A stretch of 38,619 bases of DNA from CAYLXP01 sp964387425 (GTDB lineage Bacteria; Verrucomicrobiota; Kiritimatiellia; UBA8416): NCBI GenBank assembly GCA_964387425.1, contig CAYLXP010000041.1, positions 1 to 38,619 on the forward strand, in the 5' to 3' direction. Positions 32,446 to 38,619 of the stretch are shown here, in pieces; position 1 is the first letter of the stretch, and each line of letters begins with the position of its first letter. Made by a program: the position numbers and the translations under genes. Under the pieces are notes generated by a model. That model was not told where the DNA came from. It was given only the letters and a program-made list of their open reading frames with translations, and ran no database searches.

Positions 32446-33789
32446 ATGTTCAATCGGATAGTCCACGAACGGCTTAGGGCATGGGCCGCTCAAGACAATC
32501 GGAAGCCCCTCATTCTGCGGGGCGCCAGGCAAGTGGGTAAGACTTTTGCCATCCGGCAGTTGGGAGAGGACTTTGCCTGCTTTATCGAGCTGAACATGGA
32601 ACGGGCTACAGACCGCGAACCCTTCGAGCGTGAGCTGCCTGTCGGGGATATCTTCCAGGCCATTGTTCTTCGCAAGAAGGCACGGCCAGTTAAGGGCAGG
32701 ACGCTCCTATTTCTCGACGAAGTTCAAGAATGCCCGGCGGCGGTGCAGATGCTGCGATATTTTCAGGAAGAACTGCCGGATCTGCATGTGGTCAGCGCCG
32801 GCAGCCTGCTGGAGATTGCTCTGGCCAAAGCTGAGATCGAATTCCCCGTGGGGCGTGTGCAGCATATGGTGATGCACCCGCTGTCGTTTGAGGAGTACCT
32901 TGGGGCGATTGATGAGGGTGAGGCAGCCGGTTTGCTTGCAGCAACGCCGGTACCGGAATATGCGGTTTCACATCTCTTCGATCTCTTCCACCAGTATGCG
33001 CTGGTGGGCGGCATGCCTGAGATCGTGGCCGAGTTTGCCCGCACACGCGACGTTGCGGCATTGGGTGACATCTATGAATCACTGATTCAATCCTACCTGG
33101 ATGACATTCCCAAGTATGCCTCGGGCGAAACCATGATCCGGGTTCTCGATCACTGCATTCGCTCTGCCCCTCTCGAGGCGGGCAATCGGATAACCTTCGC
33201 CGGTTTCGGCAACTCCAATTACCGTTCACGCGAGGTCGGCGAAGCTCTCCGTACGTTGGAGAAAGCGTTACTGCTGTTTCTGCTGTATCCGACAACGACC
33301 ACCGAAATCCCCATACGCCCCAATCTGCGAAAGAGGCCGCGTCTGCAATTCGTCGACACAGGGCTGCTCAATTACTTCGCCGGTCTTCAAGACCAGTATT
33401 TTCTGCACCAGGACTTGCACGCGTTCTATCGCGGCCTTCTGGCGGAGCACATCGTGGGACAGGAGTTGCTGTGTCATCGAGCCAGCCTCCTGCACAAACC
33501 AACGTTCTGGGTTCGTGAGAAAAGCCAGTCGAATGCGGAGGTGGACTTCCTCATTCCGCATGGCGGCAAAGTTATCCCTGTCGAAGTGAAGGCGGGCAAG
33601 AGTGGACGGATGCGATCGCTCCATCAATTCATTGACGCCTCGGCTGAGGATTTTGCCGTCAGACTCTATGCTGGCCCCATCGATACCCAGCAGTGTCACA
33701 CGGCGGCCGGTAAGGCCTATCGTCTGCTGAGCTTGCCCTATTTCCTTGCAGCGAAGACTTCCGACTACATAGACATGGAAGAACGGTGA
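32446..33789 (+). CDS. AAA_14/DUF4143 ATPase
   Basis: This 447-residue protein has Walker A GARQVGKT at residues 26-33, Walker B RTLLFLDEVQE near 84-94 and the sensor-like VVSAGSLLEIAL. Family signatures HPLSFEEYLGAI, YALVGGMPEIVAEF and SLIQSYLDDIPKY follow. A C-terminal DUF4143 part ends in SNAEVDFLIPHGGKVIPVEV and KAGKSG, which resembles the core of PD-(D/E)xK nucleases. These ATPases are widespread, mobile and of unclear cellular role. The start is certain: a strong AAGGAGGGAGG lies just upstream. It is a single gene with its own promoter. The frame continues after its stop into the tail of an unrelated glycosidase, which marks an insertion boundary. Confidence 0.92.
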   Translation: MFNRIVHERLRAWAAQDNRKPLILRGARQVGKTFAIRQLGEDFACFIELNMERATDREPFERELPVGDIFQAIVLRKKARPVKGRTLLFLDEVQECPAAVQMLRYFQEELPDLHVVSAGSLLEIALAKAEIEFPVGRVQHMVMHPLSFEEYLGAIDEGEAAGLLAATPVPEYAVSHLFDLFHQYALVGGMPEIVAEFARTRDVAALGDIYESLIQSYLDDIPKYASGETMIRVLDHCIRSAPLEAGNRITFAGFGNSNYRSREVGEALRTLEKALLLFLLYPTTTTEIPIRPNLRKRPRLQFVDTGLLNYFAGLQDQYFLHQDLHAFYRGLLAEHIVGQELLCHRASLLHKPTFWVREKSQSNAEVDFLIPHGGKVIPVEVKAGKSGRMRSLHQFIDASAEDFAVRLYAGPIDTQQCHTAAGKAYRLLSLPYFLAAKTSDYIDMEER

Positions 33790-34050
33790 ACGGAGAACAA
33801 CATCCACTGCAAAGCTCAAGATGTCGTCAAGGAGCCCGAACACACCGATGTTTATGCCGGCATATTCCGAACACTGCTGGAGAATCGAAACAGTGGAGTG
33901 GTCACCTGGAATCTGTGGACGCTCGCAGACCGACCACTCTACTACGATAAATCCCAAGTCTGTAGCGGGCTCTGGGACCGGAGCCGTAAGCCCAAACAGG
34001 CCTATCACGAAGTGAGGAAGCTACTCGAGAATCCCCCACCGGCGAAATAG
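33790..34050 (+). pseudogene. Remnant of a glycoside hydrolase C-terminus
   Basis: Directly after the ATPase stop the same frame reads KAQDVVKEPEHTDVYAGIFR, then SGVVTWNLWTLADRPLYYD, then GLWDRSRKPKQAYHEVRKLL and a stop at 34050. The tryptophan-rich strand followed by DRSRKPKQAYHEV is the usual end of TIM-barrel glycosidases (GH10- or GH2-like: the last strand, then PKPAY). There is no start codon or catalytic part. Confidence 0.6.
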
Positions 34051-34062
34051 ATAAGGAAACAC

Positions 34063-34296
34063 ATGAAAGCACTGAAAACTGTCCAACTGTTCATCCCCGC
34101 AGCGTTCTGCGCCCTCATCTCAATGATGGCATTGTTCGCAGAGGACATCGCCAGACCAACGTTCTTCGCCTTCCTGCCGATGTGCTTCTTCTTTGTCGCA
34201 ATCCCCATGCTGAACATGAATAAGCGGATTGCGGACATCGAGGCCAAGCTGCAGCAGGCGAGCGGCGGAGATGAGGGAGCGGCTGAGGCAAACTAA
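34063..34296 (+). CDS. Small membrane protein of unknown function (77 aa)
   Basis: This short frame has AAGGAA 7 bases before the ATG. The product has two hydrophobic helices (LFIPAAFCALISMMALF and PTFFAFLPMCFFFVAIPML) and a charged helical tail NMNKRIADIEAKLQQASGG that could form a coiled coil. It starts 12 bp after the stop of the glycosidase remnant, which suggests it was once the next gene of that operon. No family is recognised. Confidence 0.5.
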   Translation: MKALKTVQLFIPAAFCALISMMALFAEDIARPTFFAFLPMCFFFVAIPMLNMNKRIADIEAKLQQASGGDEGAAEAN

Positions 34297-34313
34297 CAGA
34301 GCGGAGCCTCGAA

Positions 34314-34410
34314 AACGAACATCGAACACCGAACGTCCAACATCGAACTTCGAACGAGAGGATTTCCCCACTTCGATGTTCGATGTTCAGTGTTCGATGT
34401 TGGACGTTCG
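34314..34410. repeat. Inverted repeat built from CGAACATCGAA steps
   Basis: Left arm AACGAACATCGAACACCGAA continues with CGTCCAACATCGAA; right arm TTCGATGTTCGATGTTCAGT continues with GTTCGATGTTGGACGTTCG. The arms are inverted and about 23 bases apart. It lies between convergent genes and can serve as a terminator for both. Confidence 0.65.
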
Positions 34411-34447
34411 CATTTGAAGGGAGCCTCACCCTCCCGGCAGCCACTCC

Positions 34448-36274
34448 CTACTCACCATAGGCGCGGAAGCGCTGCAGCAACAGCGGCCGGGTGCGCTTGT
34501 CGTGGCGGGTCTCGAGCTTGATATAGCGCGCATTCCGCCCGGGAACATCAATTCCGGCATGAAAACGTGTGAGGGGCACCTGCCAGGTGGTTTCCACGGA
34601 CCTGGCTTTCCAGACTTCATCCCATGTCTTGCCGTCGGTGGACAGTGATACGATGAGGCCGGCACTACTCCCCTCGTTGGGACGGTTCACGATCTCCAGC
34701 AGGTTGATGGTCTTAACCGACCCAAGGTCAATCCTGGCCCATGGATTCTCCTCGCTGTCCGTGTGGAAGGCGTAGTTGACGGTCTGGCCGGAGAAGAGAC
34801 GCGGATGATTCTGAGGATGATCCCAGCGCTCATGATTGGAACTGAGCTCGAGCGTAGCACTCTCACTGATCAGCTTGCCACGGCCCGACACAAAGGCCTC
34901 AGGCAACCGCGCGCCACCGATAATCTTTCCCGACACAACCGGCTTCTCCATGGTCAGCTCGATGACGGTAACAGGAGCATCCCGATGCTGCGTCTCGACA
35001 TCAACCTCTAGTGCCGAATCTGTTTGTTTGACCACGACAGGCTTACCGGTAAGCGTACGGGCCGAGAGCACCTTGTTCTGGATCGGATCCAGGGAGAAAC
35101 CCAGCTTCGGCCAGTCATAGATGTGCAGGTAGAGCTTGTTGCCCTTGTGACAACTTCCGCCCCAGCCGCCATTCTTGTAGGGGCCGCCACGCGTACCGTA
35201 GATGGCCTCGCCATAGGTCTTCAGCCATTTGCCCATGGCAACCGCAACCTTGGCTTCCCCGTCGGCAAAGGTGCCGTCGGGGCGCGGCCCGAAGTTAAGG
35301 AGCAGGTTGCCACCGCCGGTCGTGCAGCTCACCAGCATGCGAATGCAATCCTCCGGTCCCTTGAACCCATCCTCGCCGCGATAGGACCACCCCTGCCCCA
35401 CATGGATGCAAGACTCCCAGTCCTCCTCAATGTCCATGCTGCCGATCCGGCCTTCGGGCGTGTAGTAGTCCCCAAGCGTCATCTTCTCGATCTCAGGCGA
35501 CGGGGGGCCCTGGTCCGTGTCCATCCGGGGACCGCAGAAACGGGCGGCCCGGTTGTTGACAATCAGGTTGGGTTGCAGCTTATACATCGAGGCGAACAGC
35601 GCTTCAAAATCCCACTTGCCCCAGTCACGCCCACCGACGTGGTCAAACCACATAATATCGACGCTACCGTAGTTGGAGAGCAGCTCCTTGATCTGTCCAC
35701 GGTAGAACGTGTCGTACGCCTTGTTGTCTCCCACGAGGTAGTCCGGGTGGTACCAGTCACGCGTCGAGTAGTAGATCCCGAATTTCATTCCGTGTTTGTG
35801 ACAGGCGGCCGCAAACTCGCCAACAATGTCCTTCTTGTACGGACTGGCCATGATGTCATAGTCGGTCAGCTTGGAATCAAACTGGCAGAAGCCGTCATGG
35901 TGCTTACTGATGAGAACCATGTACTTCATGCCTGATTTCTTGGCGAACTTCACCCACTTCTCGGCATCGTATTTCGTCGGGTTGAACTGCTTGTAGTAGT
36001 TATCGTACTCGGGATCCGCCGTGCGCGGGCCATGTTTGTTGATATCCCAGGGGCGGTTACCTTCTCGTCCCCATCCGATCTCCTTCTCCCCGATCGAGCA
36101 CGGTCCCCAATGGATAAACATCCCGAACTTGGCATCCCGAAACCACTGCATACGCTCGTTGCGCTGCGCCTCGGTCTCAGTCATCTGCGGTACATGCGAC
36201 AAATCGACAGCAAACGCACACGTCGTTGCCAATAGAACGCCCAACATCACAACCCTTTGCATAAGATCCCTCAT
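34448..36274 (-). CDS. GH29 alpha-L-fucosidase with C-terminal F5/8-type domain
   Basis: About 608 residues from ATG 36274; ATG 36262 (MQRVVMLGVLLATTCAFA), with AGGG 5 bases upstream, is an equally good start. An export signal is followed by the GH29 barrel: RNERMQWFRDAKFGMFIHWG, KSGMKYMVLISKHHDGFCQF and HKHGMKFGIYYSTRDWYHPD. The nucleophile aspartate is in SVDIMWFDHVGG (Asp211 from 36274). A beta-sandwich follows, and a final discoidin-like domain (about 470-608; WARIDLGSVKTINLLEIVNR, DGKTWDEVW, RNARYIKLETRHD). GH29 enzymes release terminal alpha-L-fucose by a retaining mechanism. It lies 94 bp after a small membrane-protein gene on the same strand and is probably cotranscribed from the regulon promoter near 36.74 kb. 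Fucose in the substrate is supported by this and the GH95-like enzyme. Confidence 0.93.
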   Translation of the reverse strand: MRDLMQRVVMLGVLLATTCAFAVDLSHVPQMTETEAQRNERMQWFRDAKFGMFIHWGPCSIGEKEIGWGREGNRPWDINKHGPRTADPEYDNYYKQFNPTKYDAEKWVKFAKKSGMKYMVLISKHHDGFCQFDSKLTDYDIMASPYKKDIVGEFAAACHKHGMKFGIYYSTRDWYHPDYLVGDNKAYDTFYRGQIKELLSNYGSVDIMWFDHVGGRDWGKWDFEALFASMYKLQPNLIVNNRAARFCGPRMDTDQGPPSPEIEKMTLGDYYTPEGRIGSMDIEEDWESCIHVGQGWSYRGEDGFKGPEDCIRMLVSCTTGGGNLLLNFGPRPDGTFADGEAKVAVAMGKWLKTYGEAIYGTRGGPYKNGGWGGSCHKGNKLYLHIYDWPKLGFSLDPIQNKVLSARTLTGKPVVVKQTDSALEVDVETQHRDAPVTVIELTMEKPVVSGKIIGGARLPEAFVSGRGKLISESATLELSSNHERWDHPQNHPRLFSGQTVNYAFHTDSEENPWARIDLGSVKTINLLEIVNRPNEGSSAGLIVSLSTDGKTWDEVWKARSVETTWQVPLTRFHAGIDVPGRNARYIKLETRHDKRTRPLLLQRFRAYGE

Positions 36275-36368
36275 ATCGTCTCTTCTCACTTCAACACCCT
36301 CGATCAAACGGATCAAGTGGAGGCTCCACTATGGCACATCCACCAGCCTGATGGAATGCAGCGTTTCC

Positions 36369-36581
36369 CTACTCTGCAACAACCGTTGGCACTTCGTTGG
36401 GTACTGAGGATTGGAAGCAGGCTAGCGACGCAAACACGCTTCCCAGCACAATGCCAACAACCGCACCGATGATGGCGCCCTTCTTTCTGTTCTGCTTCGC
36501 TAGGGCCATTCCAAGGAGCATCCCCAGCAATGCCGAAGCGCCTGTTATCGCCAGGTATATCCCAAGAAAACCAGTAGCCAT
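36369..36581 (-). CDS. Small two-helix membrane protein (70 aa)
   Basis: The start ATG 36581 has a strong GGGAGGAG 4-5 bases upstream. The product has two hydrophobic, glycine-rich helices (FLGIYLAITGASALLGMLLG and GAIIGAVVGIVLGSVFASLA) joined by a basic loop KQNRKKG, with a short tail. It resembles small bacterial membrane proteins of unknown function. It lies between the regulon promoter at 36738-36809 and the GH29 gene, so it is probably the first gene of that transcript. Confidence 0.6.
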   Translation of the reverse strand: MATGFLGIYLAITGASALLGMLLGMALAKQNRKKGAIIGAVVGIVLGSVFASLACFQSSVPNEVPTVVAE

Positions 36582-36616
36582 TCGTCTCCTCCCAAGGCGG
36601 TGTCACCGCAGACAAA

Positions 36617-36675
36617 GTAGGACGGGCATCCCGCCCGTCCAGTCTCGTCTCGGTCGGGCAAGATGCCCGACCTAC
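36617..36675. repeat. Palindromic repeat inside a predicted leader
   Basis: GTAGGACGGGCATCCCGCCC and GGGCAAGATGCCCGACCTAC are inverted copies, each with its own hairpin. It lies between the predicted transcription start (about 36731) and the small membrane-protein gene. Confidence 0.6.
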
Positions 36676-36737
36676 ATTGCGACCCTCAACGTACATGGAA
36701 AGTCGCTCAGCTCCCCCAGCCTCCCTAGCCGTGTTGC

Positions 36738-36809
36738 ATCATGACAGACGCATTTCACCACTGAAAGCACCAACTCGCATCGTTTCGCCAACTCGGGGCA
36801 TCATTTTGA
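36738..36809 (-). promoter_or_regulatory. Regulon-type operator and promoter, site D (small protein/GH29)
   Basis: The minus-strand 35-bp element 36809-36775 contains TCAAAATGATGCCC and, 21 bp later, CGATGCGA. Then come 8 bp, TTTCAG (36766-36761), 17 bp and CATGAT (36743-36738). Transcription would start near 36731, about 150 bases before the small gene; 59 bases of that leader are a palindromic repeat. Confidence 0.6.
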
Positions 36810-36837
36810 ACGAGGGCAACCAGCGCATCTATTTCAG

Positions 36838-37537
36838 TTTGCTTGTCTCTGCATAGTTCCAGAACTCAGAACAAAGCCGTTCTGTACGTTCGGGGTACGT
36901 CTTGGACACATCGTTCTGCTCGGATAAATCGTTAGCCAGATTAAAGAGACCACATTGAGCTGGTTTAACAGCAGCCAAATCCCTGACTCGCGTCTTCGAA
37001 ACCACGATCCACCGGGCCGCCCTTGAGCGGTCTGGAGAAATCAAGGTAAGGCTTCTCGCCGCTTTTGTTCTCATCAAAACCCAAGCGCCATTTCCCGATC
37101 ATCCGGGTGACATAGCCCTGGTCCCGCAGCACCGACGCGATGGTCTTCTCGTCTGCTGCGATAATCGGATCGCCGCGGCGCAACAGCGTATTTCGCACCC
37201 CGGTTCGGACCGGACTGATACCCGTCAGCAAGCCATACCGCGATGCCGTGCAGGTGCTTCCGGCGGCATGTGCATCCGTAAACAGGAGCCCTTCTCTGGC
37301 TAGTTGGTCAATATGCGCGGTATTGATCCTGGATTCCGGGTTATACGCCCCGCAATCTCCGTACCCCATGTCATCGGCAAGAATCAGGATGATATTTGGC
37401 CGCAGTGACGAACCGGGATCGGTCTCCCCCTGCCCTTCCGCCACAGCCATGCAAGGAGAAGTCAGAGCGACACCTACTAGGACAAGCACAGCCTTTGCCG
37501 CTACTCGGGTGACCCTTGGCGTATCGATTCGTATCAT
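36838..37537 (-). pseudogene. Decayed sulfatase gene (internal deletion and frameshift)
   Basis: The 5' part is intact: ATG 37537 with AAGGA 6 bases upstream, an export signal, PNIILILADDMGYGDCGAYN, and the modification motif STCTASRYGLLTGISPVRTG with Cys96 for formylglycine. It ends soon after KGGPVDRGFED. There the sequence jumps: the frame closes after ASQGFGCC, while another frame continues with QCGLFNLANDLSEQNDVSKT and YPERTERLC, the typical last residues of a sulfatase. Some 250-300 residues, including the C-terminal metal and sulfate site residues, are missing, so it cannot be active. It still has a complete regulon-type promoter, which suggests recent decay. Confidence 0.82.
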
Positions 37538-37591
37538 CGGATTCCTTGACCCTTCTGCACATCGACATCTCGCGAACCTGACGTGACATCA

Positions 37592-37663
37592 ATCATCACG
37601 CATTCACGCGGCCCCCGCAACCGCTACTATGCATCAGAGTGTTACCTGGACACATCACTTTGA
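37592..37663 (-). promoter_or_regulatory. Regulon-type operator and promoter, site B (decayed sulfatase)
   Basis: The minus-strand 35-bp element 37663-37629 contains TCAAAGTGATGTGT and, after 21 bp, TGATGCAT. It is followed by 8 bp, TTGCGG (37620-37615), 17 bp and GATGAT (37597-37592). Transcription would begin near 37585, about 48 bases before the gene. Both half-sites are the closest match to site A. Confidence 0.65.
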
Positions 37664-37698
37664 GCAATTTTGCGTAACCGCGGAAGAGATGGAGGTTT

Positions 37699-37818
37699 GG
37701 ACTAGCGACCAGCGACTCGCGACCAGCGAGTTTTCAGGACGCGCTGACGCCCCGACGCGCGTCGGCACGTCGCAAGTCACCATCCCCCCGCTAGTCGCTG
37801 GTCACGAGTCGCTAGTCC
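37699..37818. repeat. Dispersed repeat R, copy 4
   Basis: The copy starts GGACTAGCGACCAGCGACTC, has the TTTTCAGGACGCGCTGACGC centre seen in copy 1, and ends GTCACGAGTCGCTAGTCC. A further GCTGGTCGCGACTC word lies at about 37845, beside the end of the SGNH gene. Confidence 0.75.
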
Positions 37819-37858
37819 AAAAAAAGCCCCCCCGCGAAGGCGAATCGCTGGTCGCGAC

Positions 37859-38619
37859 TCACGATTCGGGAACCTTCAACGCCTCCAGAACAAGCGAGGT
37901 TAGCAGGCGATTTCCTTGTGCGCTCAGATGGACCCTGTCCGATGTAAGAATCCCTTTCTCCACGTTCTCGGTGTTGTGCGTCTTGAGGTAATCGAGGAAT
38001 GCTTTGCGCAGGTCAAGCAACTGGGAACCGGTCTCCTTTGCGACCGTCCGGCTGATATCCGAATACTGGTCGAGCATCTTGTCGTCGGGATTCGATCCGT
38101 CAGCCTTCTCGCCGATCACGGTCGGCGTACAGAGAACGACTCTTGCACCGACATCCTGGATCTTCTTGATCATGTCCTTGAGGCCGTTCCTGAAGTCTTC
38201 CTCGGTTGTCCCCTTTTTGCCTCGCGCCCTCACCCGGGGGTGCGACCAGTGCCACACGTCATTGATGCCGATATAGATCAGTACAATCGTCGGATTCTTC
38301 TGGAGCACATCACGATCCAAGCGCTTCTGGCAATCCGGCACCTTATGCCCACTAATACCGGCACCGATAACCTTGATGCCATATTCAGGATAGGCCTCCG
38401 AGATTGCATGCGACGCCAATGCCACATACCCCCCGGCCCTGACCCCCGCTGCCGTTATCGAGTCTCCCAGGAAGACAATGCGGTCATCCTTTCTAAGCTC
38501 GCGATCGACTGCCGGCCGCAATGAAGCGCGGTCCTCCTCACCCAGCAGGATGCTCTCGATAAAGGCGCCCAGCTCGGGGTACTGCGCCGCGGTGGCCGAC
38601 CACACGACTCCGGCGTCGA
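37859..38619 (-). CDS. SGNH/GDSL-family esterase, 5' end beyond the window
   Basis: The frame is open to the window edge (DAGVVWSATAAQYPEL...), so the GTG at 38605 is not the true start. Block I RIVFLGDSITAAG carries the nucleophile serine, the G block is VIGAGISGHKVPD, block III is VLIYIGINDVWHW, and block V SDRVHLSAQGNRLL supplies the Asp-x-x-His pair. Secreted SGNH hydrolases next to glycosidases usually remove acetyl groups from polysaccharides (rhamnogalacturonan or xylan acetylesterase type). The visible N-terminal 40 residues (GAFIESILLGEEDRASLRPA) do not belong to the SGNH core, so it may be fused to another domain upstream. Repeat R copy 4 lies just after the stop. Confidence 0.88.
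   Translation of the reverse strand, partial: DAGVVWSATAAQYPELGAFIESILLGEEDRASLRPAVDRELRKDDRIVFLGDSITAAGVRAGGYVALASHAISEAYPEYGIKVIGAGISGHKVPDCQKRLDRDVLQKNPTIVLIYIGINDVWHWSHPRVRARGKKGTTEEDFRNGLKDMIKKIQDVGARVVLCTPTVIGEKADGSNPDDKMLDQYSDISRTVAKETGSQLLDLRKAFLDYLKTHNTENVEKGILTSDRVHLSAQGNRLLTSLVLEALKVPES

Noticed and set aside
34314..34410. Diversity-generating template repeat
   Set aside because: The arms are a simple inverted repeat of CGAACATCGAA steps; there is no reverse transcriptase or variable target gene.

Overview
This window looks like chromosomal DNA from an uncultured member of the PVC superphylum (Verrucomicrobiota, Kiritimatiellota or Lentisphaerota-like). The evidence is its gene content: formylglycine-type sulfatases, GH105-, GH95-, GH29- and GH110-like glycosidases without SusC/SusD partners, a XylR-like AraC regulator, uroporphyrinogen-decarboxylase-fold methyltransferase-like proteins, cytochrome c proteins resembling the hydrazine synthase alpha subunit, an SSS symporter, and many short palindromic repeats between genes. 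No rRNA, tRNA, CRISPR array or complete insertion sequence was seen. The theme is breakdown of a sulfated, fucose/rhamnose/galactose-containing polysaccharide. Taxon and substrate are inferences.

Layout. 1-2.8 kb: GH105-like hydrolase cut by the window edge, and a XylR-like regulator. 2.8-4.1 kb: repeat island with a BrnT/BrnA-like toxin-antitoxin pair and a leftover rodA tail. 4.2-6.9 kb: DUF1961 plus lyase-like protein. 7-14 kb (minus strand): three-heme HZS-alpha-like cytochrome, sulfatase, and URO-D-like methyltransferase. 14.3-18.9 kb (plus strand): compact operon of IclR regulator, RpiB-like isomerase with a Tat-like leader, and a second HZS-alpha-like cytochrome, closed by a strong terminator. 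19-22.6 kb: GH110-like beta-helix protein and a second URO-D-like protein. 22.7-25.2 kb: hipBA-type module flanked by two decayed AraC tails and two copies of a dispersed repeat. 25.2-30.3 kb: GH95-like fucosidase and SSS symporter with overlapping stop and start. 30.8-34.3 kb: FG-GAP repeat protein interrupted by an in-frame TGA, AAA/DUF4143 ATPase, a glycosidase tail remnant and a small membrane protein. 34.4-38.6 kb: GH29 fucosidase, small membrane protein, decayed sulfatase, and an SGNH esterase cut by the window edge.

How the genes may work together. Secreted sulfatases and glycosidases would strip sulfate and release monosaccharides, the SSS symporter would import sugar, and the isomerase and methyltransferase-like proteins would act downstream. 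Five minus-strand transcription units carry the same upstream architecture: a 35-bp element made of two direct half-sites 21 bp apart, 8 bp, a -35-like hexamer, 17 bp and a -10-like hexamer. They precede URO-D/sulfatase, GH110-like, GH95/symporter, small protein/GH29, and the decayed sulfatase. A 21-bp direct repeat beside the -35 is how AraC-family activators bind, so these look like one sugar regulon. The other observations most worth checking are a SECIS-like hairpin directly after the in-frame TGA of the FG-GAP gene, and the RpiB-like protein with both an export-type leader and a well-placed internal start.
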